Assembly: GCF_029626105.1 (NCBI RefSeq)
Contig: NZ_JARUBH010000009.1
Span: forward strand, 4,340,001 to 4,404,000
DNA from: Solwaraspora sp. WMMD792
GTDB lineage: Bacteria > Actinomycetota > Actinomycetes > Mycobacteriales > Micromonosporaceae
Direction: 5' to 3'
DNA length: 64,000 nt
Below are positions 8,111 to 15,042 of the stretch, piece by piece; the first letter of the stretch is position 1, and each line of letters starts with the position of its first letter. The notes under the pieces are model-generated. The model was not told the DNA's origin and did no database searches. It saw nothing but the letters and a program-made list of their open reading frames with translations. The translations under genes were made by a program, and so were the position numbers.

Positions 8111-8415
8111 TCGTGACCTGCGGTTCCAGCGACGCAGGCGAGCCAACAACATCGATTGGTACCACTACCGGAAAGTGCGTATTGCCAGCATGTGAACCTT
8201 GCTTGACGGCACGCCGACACGCCCCACACGTGACTTGCGTGACACAAGTACACGCATTAGCCTAGTTCAGTGGGTGCGCGACACAAGCCGGTCATCCGGA
8301 AAGGATGCCGACGTTCCGACAGCTCCGTCCGATGCGGAGCATTGCCGACTTCCGCGACGCAGGGTCGCGGGACGTCGCCAACCCCTTTTCCGCATATCAC
8401 GAATGCGAGGAATTC
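8111..8415 (+). other. Intergenic promoter region of the second SRPBCC gene
   Basis: About 300 bases between the palindromic terminator and ATG 8416 contain no supported gene. They hold the HxlR-like site at 8234-8248. The relatively AT-rich string after it (CGCATTAGCCTAG, about 8252-8264) could include a -10 element. Confidence 0.45.
8234..8248. promoter_or_regulatory. Second copy of the candidate HxlR operator
   Basis: CTTGCGTGACACAAG matches 12 of 15 bases with the reverse complement of the palindrome at 1885-1899. It lies about 170 bases ahead of the SRPBCC start at 8416. Confidence 0.4.
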
Positions 8416-8907
8416 ATGACCGGGCCGAGTTACACCACCGAGTTCTCCGTGGACCAGTCCCCGAAGGAGGCGTACGAGGCCATCACCAATCCGCAGGGAT
8501 GGTGGTCGGCCGAGATCGAGGGCAGCGCCGAGAAGGCCGGCGACGAGTTCCGGTACCACTACGAGGACCTGCACCGCTGCACGATCCGGGTGACCGAGTC
8601 GGTCCCTGGTGAGAAGGTCACCTGGCACGTGGTGGACAACTACTTCTCGTTCGTCAAGGACAGTTCCGAGTGGGTCGACACCACGATGACCTTCGACATC
8701 TCGGAGGAGGGTGGCAAGACCAAGGTCGTCTTCACCCACCATGGGCTGGTGCCCGAGTTCGAGTGCTACAACGCCTGCCAGGAGGGGTGGGGCAACTACA
8801 TCAACGGCAGCCTCAAGGACCTGATCGGCAAGGGCCAGGGTGCCCCCAACGCCACGGGCCAGGCCCAGACCACCGCTGAGGTGGAGCTCGGATCGGCCAG
8901 CCGCTGA
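8416..8907 (+). CDS. SRPBCC (AHSA1-like) domain protein, paralogue of 645-1082
   Basis: This 163-residue protein has the START/Bet v1-like fold. It aligns along its length with the protein at 645-1082: SYTTEFSVDQSPKEAYEAITNPQGWWSAEIEG, KVTWHVVDN, TKVVFTHHGLVPEFECY. The extra C-terminal tail (about 20 residues rich in A, G, T and Q) is low complexity and absent from the paralogue. ATG 8416 follows GAGG at 5 bases; an open frame reaching back to 8305 is not needed. The two paralogues flank the whole oxidoreductase set, which argues for a single functional region. The ligand is unknown. Confidence 0.82.
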   Translation: MTGPSYTTEFSVDQSPKEAYEAITNPQGWWSAEIEGSAEKAGDEFRYHYEDLHRCTIRVTESVPGEKVTWHVVDNYFSFVKDSSEWVDTTMTFDISEEGGKTKVVFTHHGLVPEFECYNACQEGWGNYINGSLKDLIGKGQGAPNATGQAQTTAEVELGSASR

Positions 8908-8912
8908 TCCAT

Positions 8913-8947
8913 CGTGGGGCCTCGGTCAACCCGACCGGGGCCCCACG
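8913..8947. terminator. Hairpin terminator after SRPBCC gene
   Basis: The 9-bp arms CGTGGGGCC and GGCCCCACG close a partly pairing 17-base loop, 6 bases past the stop codon. Confidence 0.7.
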
Positions 8948-8964
8948 TGCCGGCCGTCCGGGCT

Positions 8965-9025
8965 GTCACCCGGGCACGCCCGAACCCGTGCACACCCGAA
9001 CCGTCACCGGGCACGCCCGAACCCC
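8965..9025 (+). repeat. Imperfect direct repeat, about 23 bp
   Basis: Copies at about 8965-8987 and 9003-9025 share the core GGGCACGCCCGAACCC and are followed by similar CCGTGCAC strings. They are non-coding, between the convergent SRPBCC and PPOX genes. Confidence 0.6.
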
Positions 9026-9026
9026 A

Positions 9027-9437
9027 TCACCCGTGCACGTCCGGGCCGGCGTGCGTGACGCTCACCCGGATCGCCACCCGCTTGTCGCGCCGCATCGCAG
9101 CCCGGTAGTCGTCCCAGTCGGAATGCTCCCCCGAGATCCGCCGGTAGTAGTCGACCAGCACGTCGAGCGCTTCGGGCAGCCGTACCACTTCTGCCTGTCC
9201 GTCGATCTGCACCCAGTCTCCGAAGAACCGGTCCGTGGTCACGCAGAACGTTACCCGTGGATCGCGCAGCAGGTTGCGCACCTTGACCGCACCTTCCCTG
9301 GTGCTGACCAGCACCCGGCCGGCATCGTCGACGGCGACCAGCACCGGGCTGGTCTGCGGCCGGCCGTCCGGATGCCGGGTCACCATCACCGCCCGATGGT
9401 TCGCCCGCAGAAACGCCGTCGCCTGTTCTGCCTTCAT
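9027..9437 (-). CDS. PPOX-class (pyridoxamine 5'-phosphate oxidase fold) F420/flavin-dependent protein
   Basis: The 136-residue split-barrel protein has the pattern of the actinobacterial PPOX class F420-dependent oxidoreductases: FLRANHRAVMVTRHPDGRPQTSPVLVAVDDAGRVLVST, KVRNLLRDPRVTFCV, GDWVQIDGQAEV and a terminal RVAIRVSVTHAGPD. ATG 9437 follows AGGAGG at 6 bases; the longer frame to 9461 is not supported. It probably binds F420 or FMN and reduces a small molecule of unknown identity. It is separated from the divergent hydrolase gene by 116 bases. Confidence 0.87.
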   Translation of the reverse strand: MKAEQATAFLRANHRAVMVTRHPDGRPQTSPVLVAVDDAGRVLVSTREGAVKVRNLLRDPRVTFCVTTDRFFGDWVQIDGQAEVVRLPEALDVLVDYYRRISGEHSDWDDYRAAMRRDKRVAIRVSVTHAGPDVHG

Positions 9438-9553
9438 CTCGCACCTCCTCGCACCACGCACCGCCGCTCGGCCGCTGGCAGTGCCGCCTTTGATTGTGCG
9501 ACGCGCAGCGCGGTCCTACCCGGAGGTAACCGTCCGGCGGTACGGTCGAGGTC

Positions 9554-10579
9554 GTGCAGCCTGACATCCTCGGACTCCCGTACGAGCAGCAGGTCATCGA
9601 GCTGGACCCAGACGACGAGGGTCCGGTCGTCGCGACCCTGGTCCGCCGCCGAGCGGACCGCCCGGCCGGGCGGGCGGTGCTCTACCTGCACGGCTTCGTC
9701 GACTACTTCTTCCAGACCCACCTGGCCGACCACTTCGTCCGCGGCGGCTGGGACTTCTACGCCCTCGACCTGCGCAAGTACGGCCGGAGCCTGCTGCCGC
9801 ACCAGACCCCGAACTTCTGCCGCGACCTCAGCGACTACTTTCCGGAACTGGACGCCGCCGCCCGGATCATCCGCGAGCAGGACGGCAACGAGACGTTGCT
9901 GGTCAACGGCCACTCGACCGGTGGGCTGATCGCCGCGATCTGGGCCGACGCGCGGGCCAGCCAGGGCACCGCACCGGACGGGCTGTTCCTGAACAGCCCG
10001 TTCTTCGACCTCAACGCACCGTGGCTGCTCCGCCGACCGGTAGCGGCGGCCGTCTGCCGCCTCACCGGCCGCTCGCCCTACCGCGTCGTCCCGGTCGGGC
10101 TTTCCCGGGTGTACGGGCAGAGCGTGCACGCCTCCCAGCGCGGACACTGGAACTACGACCTGGAGTGGAAGCCGCTCGCCGGGTTCCCGGTGCGGGCAGG
10201 TTGGCTGACCGCCATCCGACGCGCCCAGCGGCGGCTACGTGCCGGACTGCACATCACCGCGCCGGTCCTGCTGGCCTGTTCCTCCCGGTCCTACCGCAGC
10301 CACAGCTGGCACGATTCGGCTACCCTGGCCGACGCGGTACTCGACGTCGAGCACATGGCCCGGTGGGCCCCCCGGCTCGGCCGGCACGTCACCGTGGTCC
10401 GCATCGACGGCGGCCTGCACGACCTGACCCTGTCCCACCAGCCGGCCCGCGACGAGCTGTTCAGCGAGCTGGACCGCTGGCTGCGCGGCTACTTCACCAC
10501 CGAGCCGCTAGGCCCGGACCCCGGTCAACCGGTGGAGGCGCAACGCCCGGTCGACCGAGGGTTACCGGAGACCGACTGA
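9554..10579 (+). CDS. Alpha/beta hydrolase, serine aminopeptidase S33 / lysophospholipase-like
   Basis: The 341-residue protein has the hydrolase-4 (S33) pattern: AVLYLHGFVDYFFQTHLADHFVRGGWDFYALDLRKYGRSL, nucleophile elbow GHSTGG with S121, and a late GGLHDLTLS containing the likely catalytic histidine. No signal peptide is seen. The start is GTG 9554, with a GAGG-like string just before it. The C-terminal 30 residues are proline-rich and variable. The substrate, an ester or lipid, cannot be told. The gene ends 56 bases before the tRNA-Arg gene. Confidence 0.85.
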   Translation: MQPDILGLPYEQQVIELDPDDEGPVVATLVRRRADRPAGRAVLYLHGFVDYFFQTHLADHFVRGGWDFYALDLRKYGRSLLPHQTPNFCRDLSDYFPELDAAARIIREQDGNETLLVNGHSTGGLIAAIWADARASQGTAPDGLFLNSPFFDLNAPWLLRRPVAAAVCRLTGRSPYRVVPVGLSRVYGQSVHASQRGHWNYDLEWKPLAGFPVRAGWLTAIRRAQRRLRAGLHITAPVLLACSSRSYRSHSWHDSATLADAVLDVEHMARWAPRLGRHVTVVRIDGGLHDLTLSHQPARDELFSELDRWLRGYFTTEPLGPDPGQPVEAQRPVDRGLPETD

Positions 10580-10635
10580 CTCGTCACGACAACCTGCGAC
10601 CACTACTATGTGCACGCCAGGACGAAGATCAGCAA

Positions 10636-10711
10636 GCGCCCGTAGCTCAGCGGATAGAGCAGGGGACTTCTAATCCCAAGGTCGTAGGTTCGAACCCTAC
10701 CGGGCGCACCA
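10636..10711 (+). tRNA. tRNA-Arg (anticodon TCT), with encoded CCA
   Basis: The cloverleaf can be drawn by hand: acceptor GCGCCCG (10636-10642) with CGGGCGC (10701-10707), D stem GCTC/GAGC, anticodon loop CTTCTAA with anticodon TCT, T arm GTAGG-TTCGAAC-CCTAC, discriminator A10708 and CCA at 10709-10711. One anticodon-stem end pair is G-A. The 3' 41 bases of the tRNA (10667-10707) are duplicated at 27003-27043, so this gene is the integration target of the element to its right and stays intact after insertion. Confidence 0.95.
10667..10707 (+). repeat. attL core, 41-bp direct repeat inside tRNA-Arg
   Basis: This is identical to 27003-27043. It covers the anticodon loop to the 3' acceptor strand of the tRNA, the usual target of AICE tyrosine integrases. 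Confidence 0.95.
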
Positions 10712-10766
10712 CCATCACCGCAGGTCACGGCGTTGACGACCACCCCGGTCACGGTCAAGAACCACC

Positions 10767-10789
10767 CCGTACAGCCATTCGTACAGCCA
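10767..10789 (+). promoter_or_regulatory. Candidate arm-type integrase site at attL
   Basis: Two copies of CGTACAGCCA separated by TT lie between the attL core and the int stop codon. The same 23 bases recur at 26894-26916 inside attR and I do not see them elsewhere in the element. Confidence 0.6.
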
Positions 10790-11926
10790 TCAGCCGAACA
10801 GGTGCCGCGCGGCCTCATCGACCGCAGCCCGCTCGATCTCCGGCAGGACATGCGCGTACGTGTTCATCGTCAACCCGATCTGGCTGTGCCCGAGCACCTT
10901 CATCACCGTCCGGGGCGACGCACCCGACACCAGCAGGAACGTCGCGCACGCGTGCCGCAGGTCATGCAGCCGCAGCCAGCCCAGACCAGCCGCCGCCCGG
11001 ATCTTGTGCCAGGTCCGGTCGATGTTGTCCGGGTCCATGAACGTCCCGACCCGCGACGGGAAGACCAGCCCGTGATCATGCCACCGCTCCCCCGCCGCCA
11101 GCCGGGCCGCCGCCTGGTGCCGCCGATGCGACCGGAACAGCGCCAACGTCTGCGCCGGCACCGGAACGGTACGCCGCGACCGGTGCGTTTTCGGCGCGAC
11201 GAACTGCAGCCGACCATCGGCCCGTTGAACGGTCTGCCGCACCGTCAACACGCCCGCGTCGAAGTCGATATCCGACCAGCGCAGCCCGAGCAGCTCCCCG
11301 CGCCGCAGCCCGACCGTCAACGCGCAGACGAACAGCGCTTCCAGCTGATGCCCGGCCAGCACCTCAAGCAGCCGCTTCGCCTCCTCGACCGTCAACGCCC
11401 GCCGCTCCACCTGCTGAACCGACGGCGGCCGCACCGACTTGGCCGCGTTGCGGTGCACCAACTCCTCCCGCTCCGCGTCGCCCAGGGCGTTGCGGATCAG
11501 CCCGTGCACGTGCCGGACCGTCGTTGCCGAAAGACCGGCGTCGGTCTTCTGCGCCAACAGCCGCCGGATCATCAACGGCGTCAGCTTGTCCAACGCCACC
11601 CGACCCAGCACCGGCCGTACGTGATTCTCGATCAGCTTCCGGTACCCCTGAAGCGTCGACGGGCGGGTACCGTCGCGCTCCTTCATCGACATCCACTCAT
11701 CCAGCCAGTCCCCGAACGTACGGGGCGCGGCCGCCAGGTTCTGCCCCTTCTCCTGACGACGACGCAGATCCGCCAGCTTGTCCAGCACCTCACGTTCGGT
11801 CCGGCCGTAGACCCACTTGCGGGACCGCTTACCGGTGTCCCAGCCCGTTTCGAGTACGGCCGCGTACCCGTTGCGGTACGGGAACACCGCGCCTTCCCCG
11901 TGCGAGCGCCGCCGGTTCCGGCTCAT
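10790..11926 (-). CDS. int: Tyrosine site-specific integrase
   Basis: The 378-residue recombinase integrates and excises the element at tRNA-Arg. There is an N-terminal AP2-like/arm-binding region (GEGAVFPYRNGYAAVLETGWDTGKR), a SAM-like core-binding domain (TFGDWLDEWMSMKE...LIENHVRPVLGRVALDKLTPLMI), and a catalytic domain with R in LRRGELLGL (about 207), HDLRH (about 320-324), LGHSQI and the nucleophile tyrosine in NTYAHV (about 356). All catalytic residues are present. Its ATG overlaps the xis stop (ATGA), so it is translated at the end of the rep-xis-int operon. The stop at 10790 abuts the arm-type repeats and attL, the normal AICE arrangement. Confidence 0.96.
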   Translation of the reverse strand: MSRNRRRSHGEGAVFPYRNGYAAVLETGWDTGKRSRKWVYGRTEREVLDKLADLRRRQEKGQNLAAAPRTFGDWLDEWMSMKERDGTRPSTLQGYRKLIENHVRPVLGRVALDKLTPLMIRRLLAQKTDAGLSATTVRHVHGLIRNALGDAEREELVHRNAAKSVRPPSVQQVERRALTVEEAKRLLEVLAGHQLEALFVCALTVGLRRGELLGLRWSDIDFDAGVLTVRQTVQRADGRLQFVAPKTHRSRRTVPVPAQTLALFRSHRRHQAAARLAAGERWHDHGLVFPSRVGTFMDPDNIDRTWHKIRAAAGLGWLRLHDLRHACATFLLVSGASPRTVMKVLGHSQIGLTMNTYAHVLPEIERAAVDEAARHLFG

Positions 11927-12132
11927 GCCGCGTACTCCTCGGTTGCCGAAAGAAGTTCCTCAATCGCGGTGACCGGGATCAGCCGAGCCCGGCCGACCTT
12001 GACCGACCGCAGCCGACCAGCCCGCATCAGCACGTACACCGTGTCTCGACACACCCCGAGCAGCGCCGCAGCTTCCGCCGGCCGCACGCTCCGAGGCTGT
12101 ACGGGAAGCCGCCGCCTGTTCGCCGAGATCAT
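11923..12132 (-). CDS. xis: Excisionase-like helix-turn-helix protein
   Basis: This 69-residue protein of the MerR-like excisionase family has VRPAEAAALLGVCRDTVYVLMRAGRLRSVKVGRARLIPVTAIEELL, a classical excisionase winged helix. It would bind the attachment region and direct Int to excision. The start ATG at 12132 overlaps the rep stop by one base (TGATG) and its stop overlaps the int start (ATGA), so rep, xis and int are translationally coupled. The assignment rests on the fold signature plus the position immediately upstream of int. Confidence 0.92.
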   Translation of the reverse strand: MISANRRRLPVQPRSVRPAEAAALLGVCRDTVYVLMRAGRLRSVKVGRARLIPVTAIEELLSATEEYAA

Positions 12133-13913
12133 CAATCGCGTCCTTCCTGGTCGAGGGGTTCCGATCCGGTGCCGCCGCTGGCCTCCTGTGCCGCCCGGTC
12201 CTTCGCGGCGAGGAGTTGAGCGCGCCAACGCGCCCGTTCGGAGATGGAGCGCAGCAGCCGATGCCCGAGCGGCGTGACGTCCGGGTCGTCGGGCCGGGCC
12301 AGTTCCCACGCATGCCGCACCGAGCCCGCGCCATCGATGCCGGTGGCCTGGTCGACGCCGGCCAGGTCGGTGGTCGCGCCGAGTAGTGCCCGGACCCAGG
12401 CGCGTGCGTCGTGTTTGTGGTCGGTCAGGGTCTTGCCGGACCAGTCGCGGGAGATGAGGATGCGTCGGCCGCCGATGCCGAGGGTCGCGCGTTGGTGGAC
12501 TTTGCCCCGGCAGCGTCCCGGCCGCAGCTTCGCGGAGGCGTTCTTCGGTTGGACGCCGTAGAGCAGCCAGTTGGCGCACCGGTCGGTGCAGGGGGTGACC
12601 TGCAGTTGTTGCCAGAACCGTTCGAGATGCTGGCGTTGCCGGCCGCTGGTGGTGGTGTGGCAGTCGGCGGCGTGTTTGGTGATGTACTTCGTGATGTAGC
12701 GGATGGTCCGTTCCGCATCCTGCGTGCCGGGCATGACGCCGCGTGCGTCGACCTGGGAGCCGAAGCGGACCACGTGGACCGGTTGCGCGTCCGGGTCGGA
12801 GTCGACCGCGTCGAGTGCTTCCGCCCAGCCGGTCAGCGGCTCGCGGGTGTCCGGGTCGACCCACGCCGCCTGGTCGACGTCCCACACGGGCAGGTGCTCC
12901 CCGCCGTAGTGCTGGACATCAACGGACGGCCACCACACCTGGTGATAAGTCGCCGCCGCCACCGTCCGCAGCGTCTGCCGGGGAATGGTCCCGCGGATCG
13001 CGAAGTGCGCATGAGGCGCCAACCTGCGTTGCGGCTCGACACAACCCGCGTACTGGACGTTCCAGCCTTCACAGCGCCGCAGGTTCTGCCAGAACCGGTC
13101 CAGCAGTCGAGGGAAGTGGACCGCGTCCCACGCGGCACGGCGGTAGTCGTACCGGTCGGGGTTGACCGGGGTGCCGTCCGGGCGTACGGGTCCGTAGGAG
13201 CCGAGGGTGAGCGTGAGCCACATCGACGGCCGGTAGGTGTTGCCGTCGGGCGCGGTGTACGTCTTGCCGACCGTGCGTGCCTCCACCGGCCGGCGGGGTA
13301 GGTCGGGTGCGTCCTGCCGCCGTCTGGTCGACCGCTTGCGCCGTTTGCCGTTGTCCTGCGTGTCGCCCTGGTCGACGCCATCGCCGTCGGTGGTGTGGGG
13401 TGGTGCGACGCGGCCGCGTAGTCCTTCGGCGGTGATGGCGTCTTCGACTTCGCGGATGGCGTCGTCGAGGTCGGTGACCTGTCGCCAGTCGGCTTCCCGT
13501 AGGGCCGCGTCGCGTTCGAACTCGAAGTGCGCCCGCAGCACGATCAGCGCCTTCTGCTCATCCGTTGCCGGTTCGGGTGGCGGTAGTGGTTCGTCGTCGC
13601 GGTGCCAGCCGTCGCGGATCTGCGCTTGGCGTAGTCGGCGGTTCCGCTTCGCGCACGGCGGGCATTTGTCCTCGCGGGTCGCGCCGCAGGGTAGGTCGAT
13701 GACCTCGGTACGGCCGGTGTCGAGATCGGTCCGCCGCATGGCGAGGGGGCGGATGCAGACGCCGTATTCGGTGGCGACGTCGCGGAGGACGTCGACCGAG
13801 CGGGGTAGGCCCATCCGCGCGGCACGGGAGCCGGGCCGAGGTTGTTGGTCGACTGTCGCCGGATGGTCGGTGGTGGGTGTGTCGAGTCCGGGGAGGGTGG
13901 TGGGTGCGGTCAC
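12132..13913 (-). CDS. RepSA-like rolling-circle replication initiator (HUH endonuclease)
   Basis: The 593-residue protein carries the AICE/pSAM2 replication initiator layout: an N-terminal zinc finger (CGATREDKCPPCAKRNRRLR), an acidic-basic linker, WLTLTLGSYGPV, the metal-binding HUH motif PHAHFAIRG at about 297, and the catalytic tyrosine region YITKYITKH at about 404. A C-terminal segment (QRATLGIGGRRILISRDWSGKTL) is conserved in RepSA relatives. It nicks the origin (presumably nearby or in this gene) and starts rolling-circle replication of the excised circle. The start is a GTG at 13913 overlapping the upstream stop (GTGA). Confidence 0.9.
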   Translation of the reverse strand: MTAPTTLPGLDTPTTDHPATVDQQPRPGSRAARMGLPRSVDVLRDVATEYGVCIRPLAMRRTDLDTGRTEVIDLPCGATREDKCPPCAKRNRRLRQAQIRDGWHRDDEPLPPPEPATDEQKALIVLRAHFEFERDAALREADWRQVTDLDDAIREVEDAITAEGLRGRVAPPHTTDGDGVDQGDTQDNGKRRKRSTRRRQDAPDLPRRPVEARTVGKTYTAPDGNTYRPSMWLTLTLGSYGPVRPDGTPVNPDRYDYRRAAWDAVHFPRLLDRFWQNLRRCEGWNVQYAGCVEPQRRLAPHAHFAIRGTIPRQTLRTVAAATYHQVWWPSVDVQHYGGEHLPVWDVDQAAWVDPDTREPLTGWAEALDAVDSDPDAQPVHVVRFGSQVDARGVMPGTQDAERTIRYITKYITKHAADCHTTTSGRQRQHLERFWQQLQVTPCTDRCANWLLYGVQPKNASAKLRPGRCRGKVHQRATLGIGGRRILISRDWSGKTLTDHKHDARAWVRALLGATTDLAGVDQATGIDGAGSVRHAWELARPDDPDVTPLGHRLLRSISERARWRAQLLAAKDRAAQEASGGTGSEPLDQEGRD

Positions 13914-14557
13914 CGGCCGACCACCATCCCGTTTGCCCGTCGCGGTTGGACGACCCCGAGCGGCGGCAGCACCGAGGCGTGTCCGGCGACGCGGACCGGT
14001 TCGACGACCGCAGGCCGCTCGACCAGATCGGTTGCCCGGTCGGTGCGCTGGTCGGGTGTCGGGTCGGTGTCGGCGGTCGGGACCTGGTCGACGGCGTCCG
14101 CCTGGTCGACGCGCACCCGCTCAGCCGAACCAACCGGATCGGTCGGGTTGGCCGCCGCAGCCGAGGCCGCCGGACCGGCCGGGACAGCGGGTGCGCTGGA
14201 CAGGACGACTTTGACCAGGGCCAGGAACGCCAGCGACGGGACAGCCGCGACGATCCAGCCCCACACGGACGGTTCGGCCTCGGCGACCTGCGCGGCCAAC
14301 GACAGGAGTGCGAAGCCGACGAGGAGGACTGCGACGAACCCGACCGGTCGACCCGCCCGACGCCGAGCCCGGATTTCCAGACCCAGGTAGATAGCCATCA
14401 ACTCGACGGCGACGGCGTTGGCCCAGCCGATCCAGTGGGGTTGGCCGTGGGCGACGGACAGGTCATGGACGTGGGTGAACGCGGCCGCGCCGGCCATCGA
14501 GCCGATGGCGAGCAGGATCACCAGCCGCAGCACCGTTTCGGCACGCTGCCAGCTCAT
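13910..14557 (-). CDS. DUF2637-type membrane protein of the AICE transfer region
   Basis: The 215-residue protein has four predicted membrane segments (LRLVILLAIGSMAGAAAF; IGWANAVAVELMAIYLGLEI; VGFVAVLLVGFALLSLAA; WIVAAVPSLAFLALVKVV) followed by about 100 residues of a polar, Ala/Pro/Asp-rich tail. This matches the DUF2637 proteins that sit between rep and traB in AICEs and conjugative Streptomyces plasmids, where they are linked to intramycelial plasmid spreading (Spd). It overlaps the genes on both sides by ATGA/GTGA. The role in spreading is by analogy only. Confidence 0.75.
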   Translation of the reverse strand: MSWQRAETVLRLVILLAIGSMAGAAAFTHVHDLSVAHGQPHWIGWANAVAVELMAIYLGLEIRARRRAGRPVGFVAVLLVGFALLSLAAQVAEAEPSVWGWIVAAVPSLAFLALVKVVLSSAPAVPAGPAASAAAANPTDPVGSAERVRVDQADAVDQVPTADTDPTPDQRTDRATDLVERPAVVEPVRVAGHASVLPPLGVVQPRRANGMVVGR

Positions 14558-14766
14558 GCGCGGTCCTTGTCGTCAGTGACGGTGAGGTCGATGCGGATGC
14601 GTCGGCCGGGGCGTCCGTGCCGGTGCAGGAACGTGCTCAGCCCGGTCAGGAAGGAGGCGAGTTGATCGGCGGGGCCGGTCGCGGTGATGCGGATCGGCCG
14701 GTGCAGGAGTCGGGCCAGCCACGGCAGCCGCACGAGAAGCCAGGAGGGGCGGTTGAGGGATGGCAT
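14554..14766 (-). CDS. Small conserved AICE protein of unknown function
   Basis: This 70-residue basic protein runs MPSLNRPSWLLVRLPWLARLLHRPIRITATGPADQL...RRIRIDLTVTDDKDRA. The start at ATG 14766 has a clear GGAGG ribosome site, and the stop overlaps the next start (ATGA). No domain is recognised. It belongs to the traB-int operon. Confidence 0.7.
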   Translation of the reverse strand: MPSLNRPSWLLVRLPWLARLLHRPIRITATGPADQLASFLTGLSTFLHRHGRPGRRIRIDLTVTDDKDRA

Positions 14767-14772
14767 CGGGGG

Positions 14773-15042
14773 TTACCTCCCTGTCGGGTGGATGGTGGTG
14801 CGGATGTGGTCGGGTGGGTCGCCGAGGGAGGCGACCGCTTCGGACAGGCAGCGCCACAGCGCCCACGCCTCACCGGGGGTCAGGTAGACCCGTCGCCGGC
14901 CGCCACCGATGGCGACATACAGCGGGTACGGGTCGGGCCGGTCGGTGTCGACCCGCACGGAGACGGCTGTTCCGCGTCCGCCGTCGGGGGTGGGGGTCCG
15001 CAGCCGGTAGAAGCGCCGCCCCGACGTCTGCGTCTCGCTCAC
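14773..15042 (-). CDS. Small AICE protein of unknown function
   Basis: The 89-residue protein runs MSETQTSGRRFYRLRTPTPDGGRGTAVSVRV...VYLTPGEAWALWRCLSEAVASL, predicted as a beta-rich N half and one helix. The start GTG 15042 overlaps the traB stop (GTGA) and the gene is followed after 6 bases by the 70-residue gene, so it is coupled in the operon. No family is recognised. Confidence 0.68.
   Translation of the reverse strand: MSETQTSGRRFYRLRTPTPDGGRGTAVSVRVDTDRPDPYPLYVAIGGGRRRVYLTPGEAWALWRCLSEAVASLGDPPDHIRTTIHPTGR

Noticed and set aside
645-8907. Classical biosynthetic gene cluster
   Set aside because: No PKS, NRPS, terpene, RiPP or other scaffold-forming gene is present; only tailoring-type enzymes are seen.
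12411-13301. Plus-strand frame opposite the rep gene
   Set aside because: Antisense shadow of rep, without motifs or a ribosome site.
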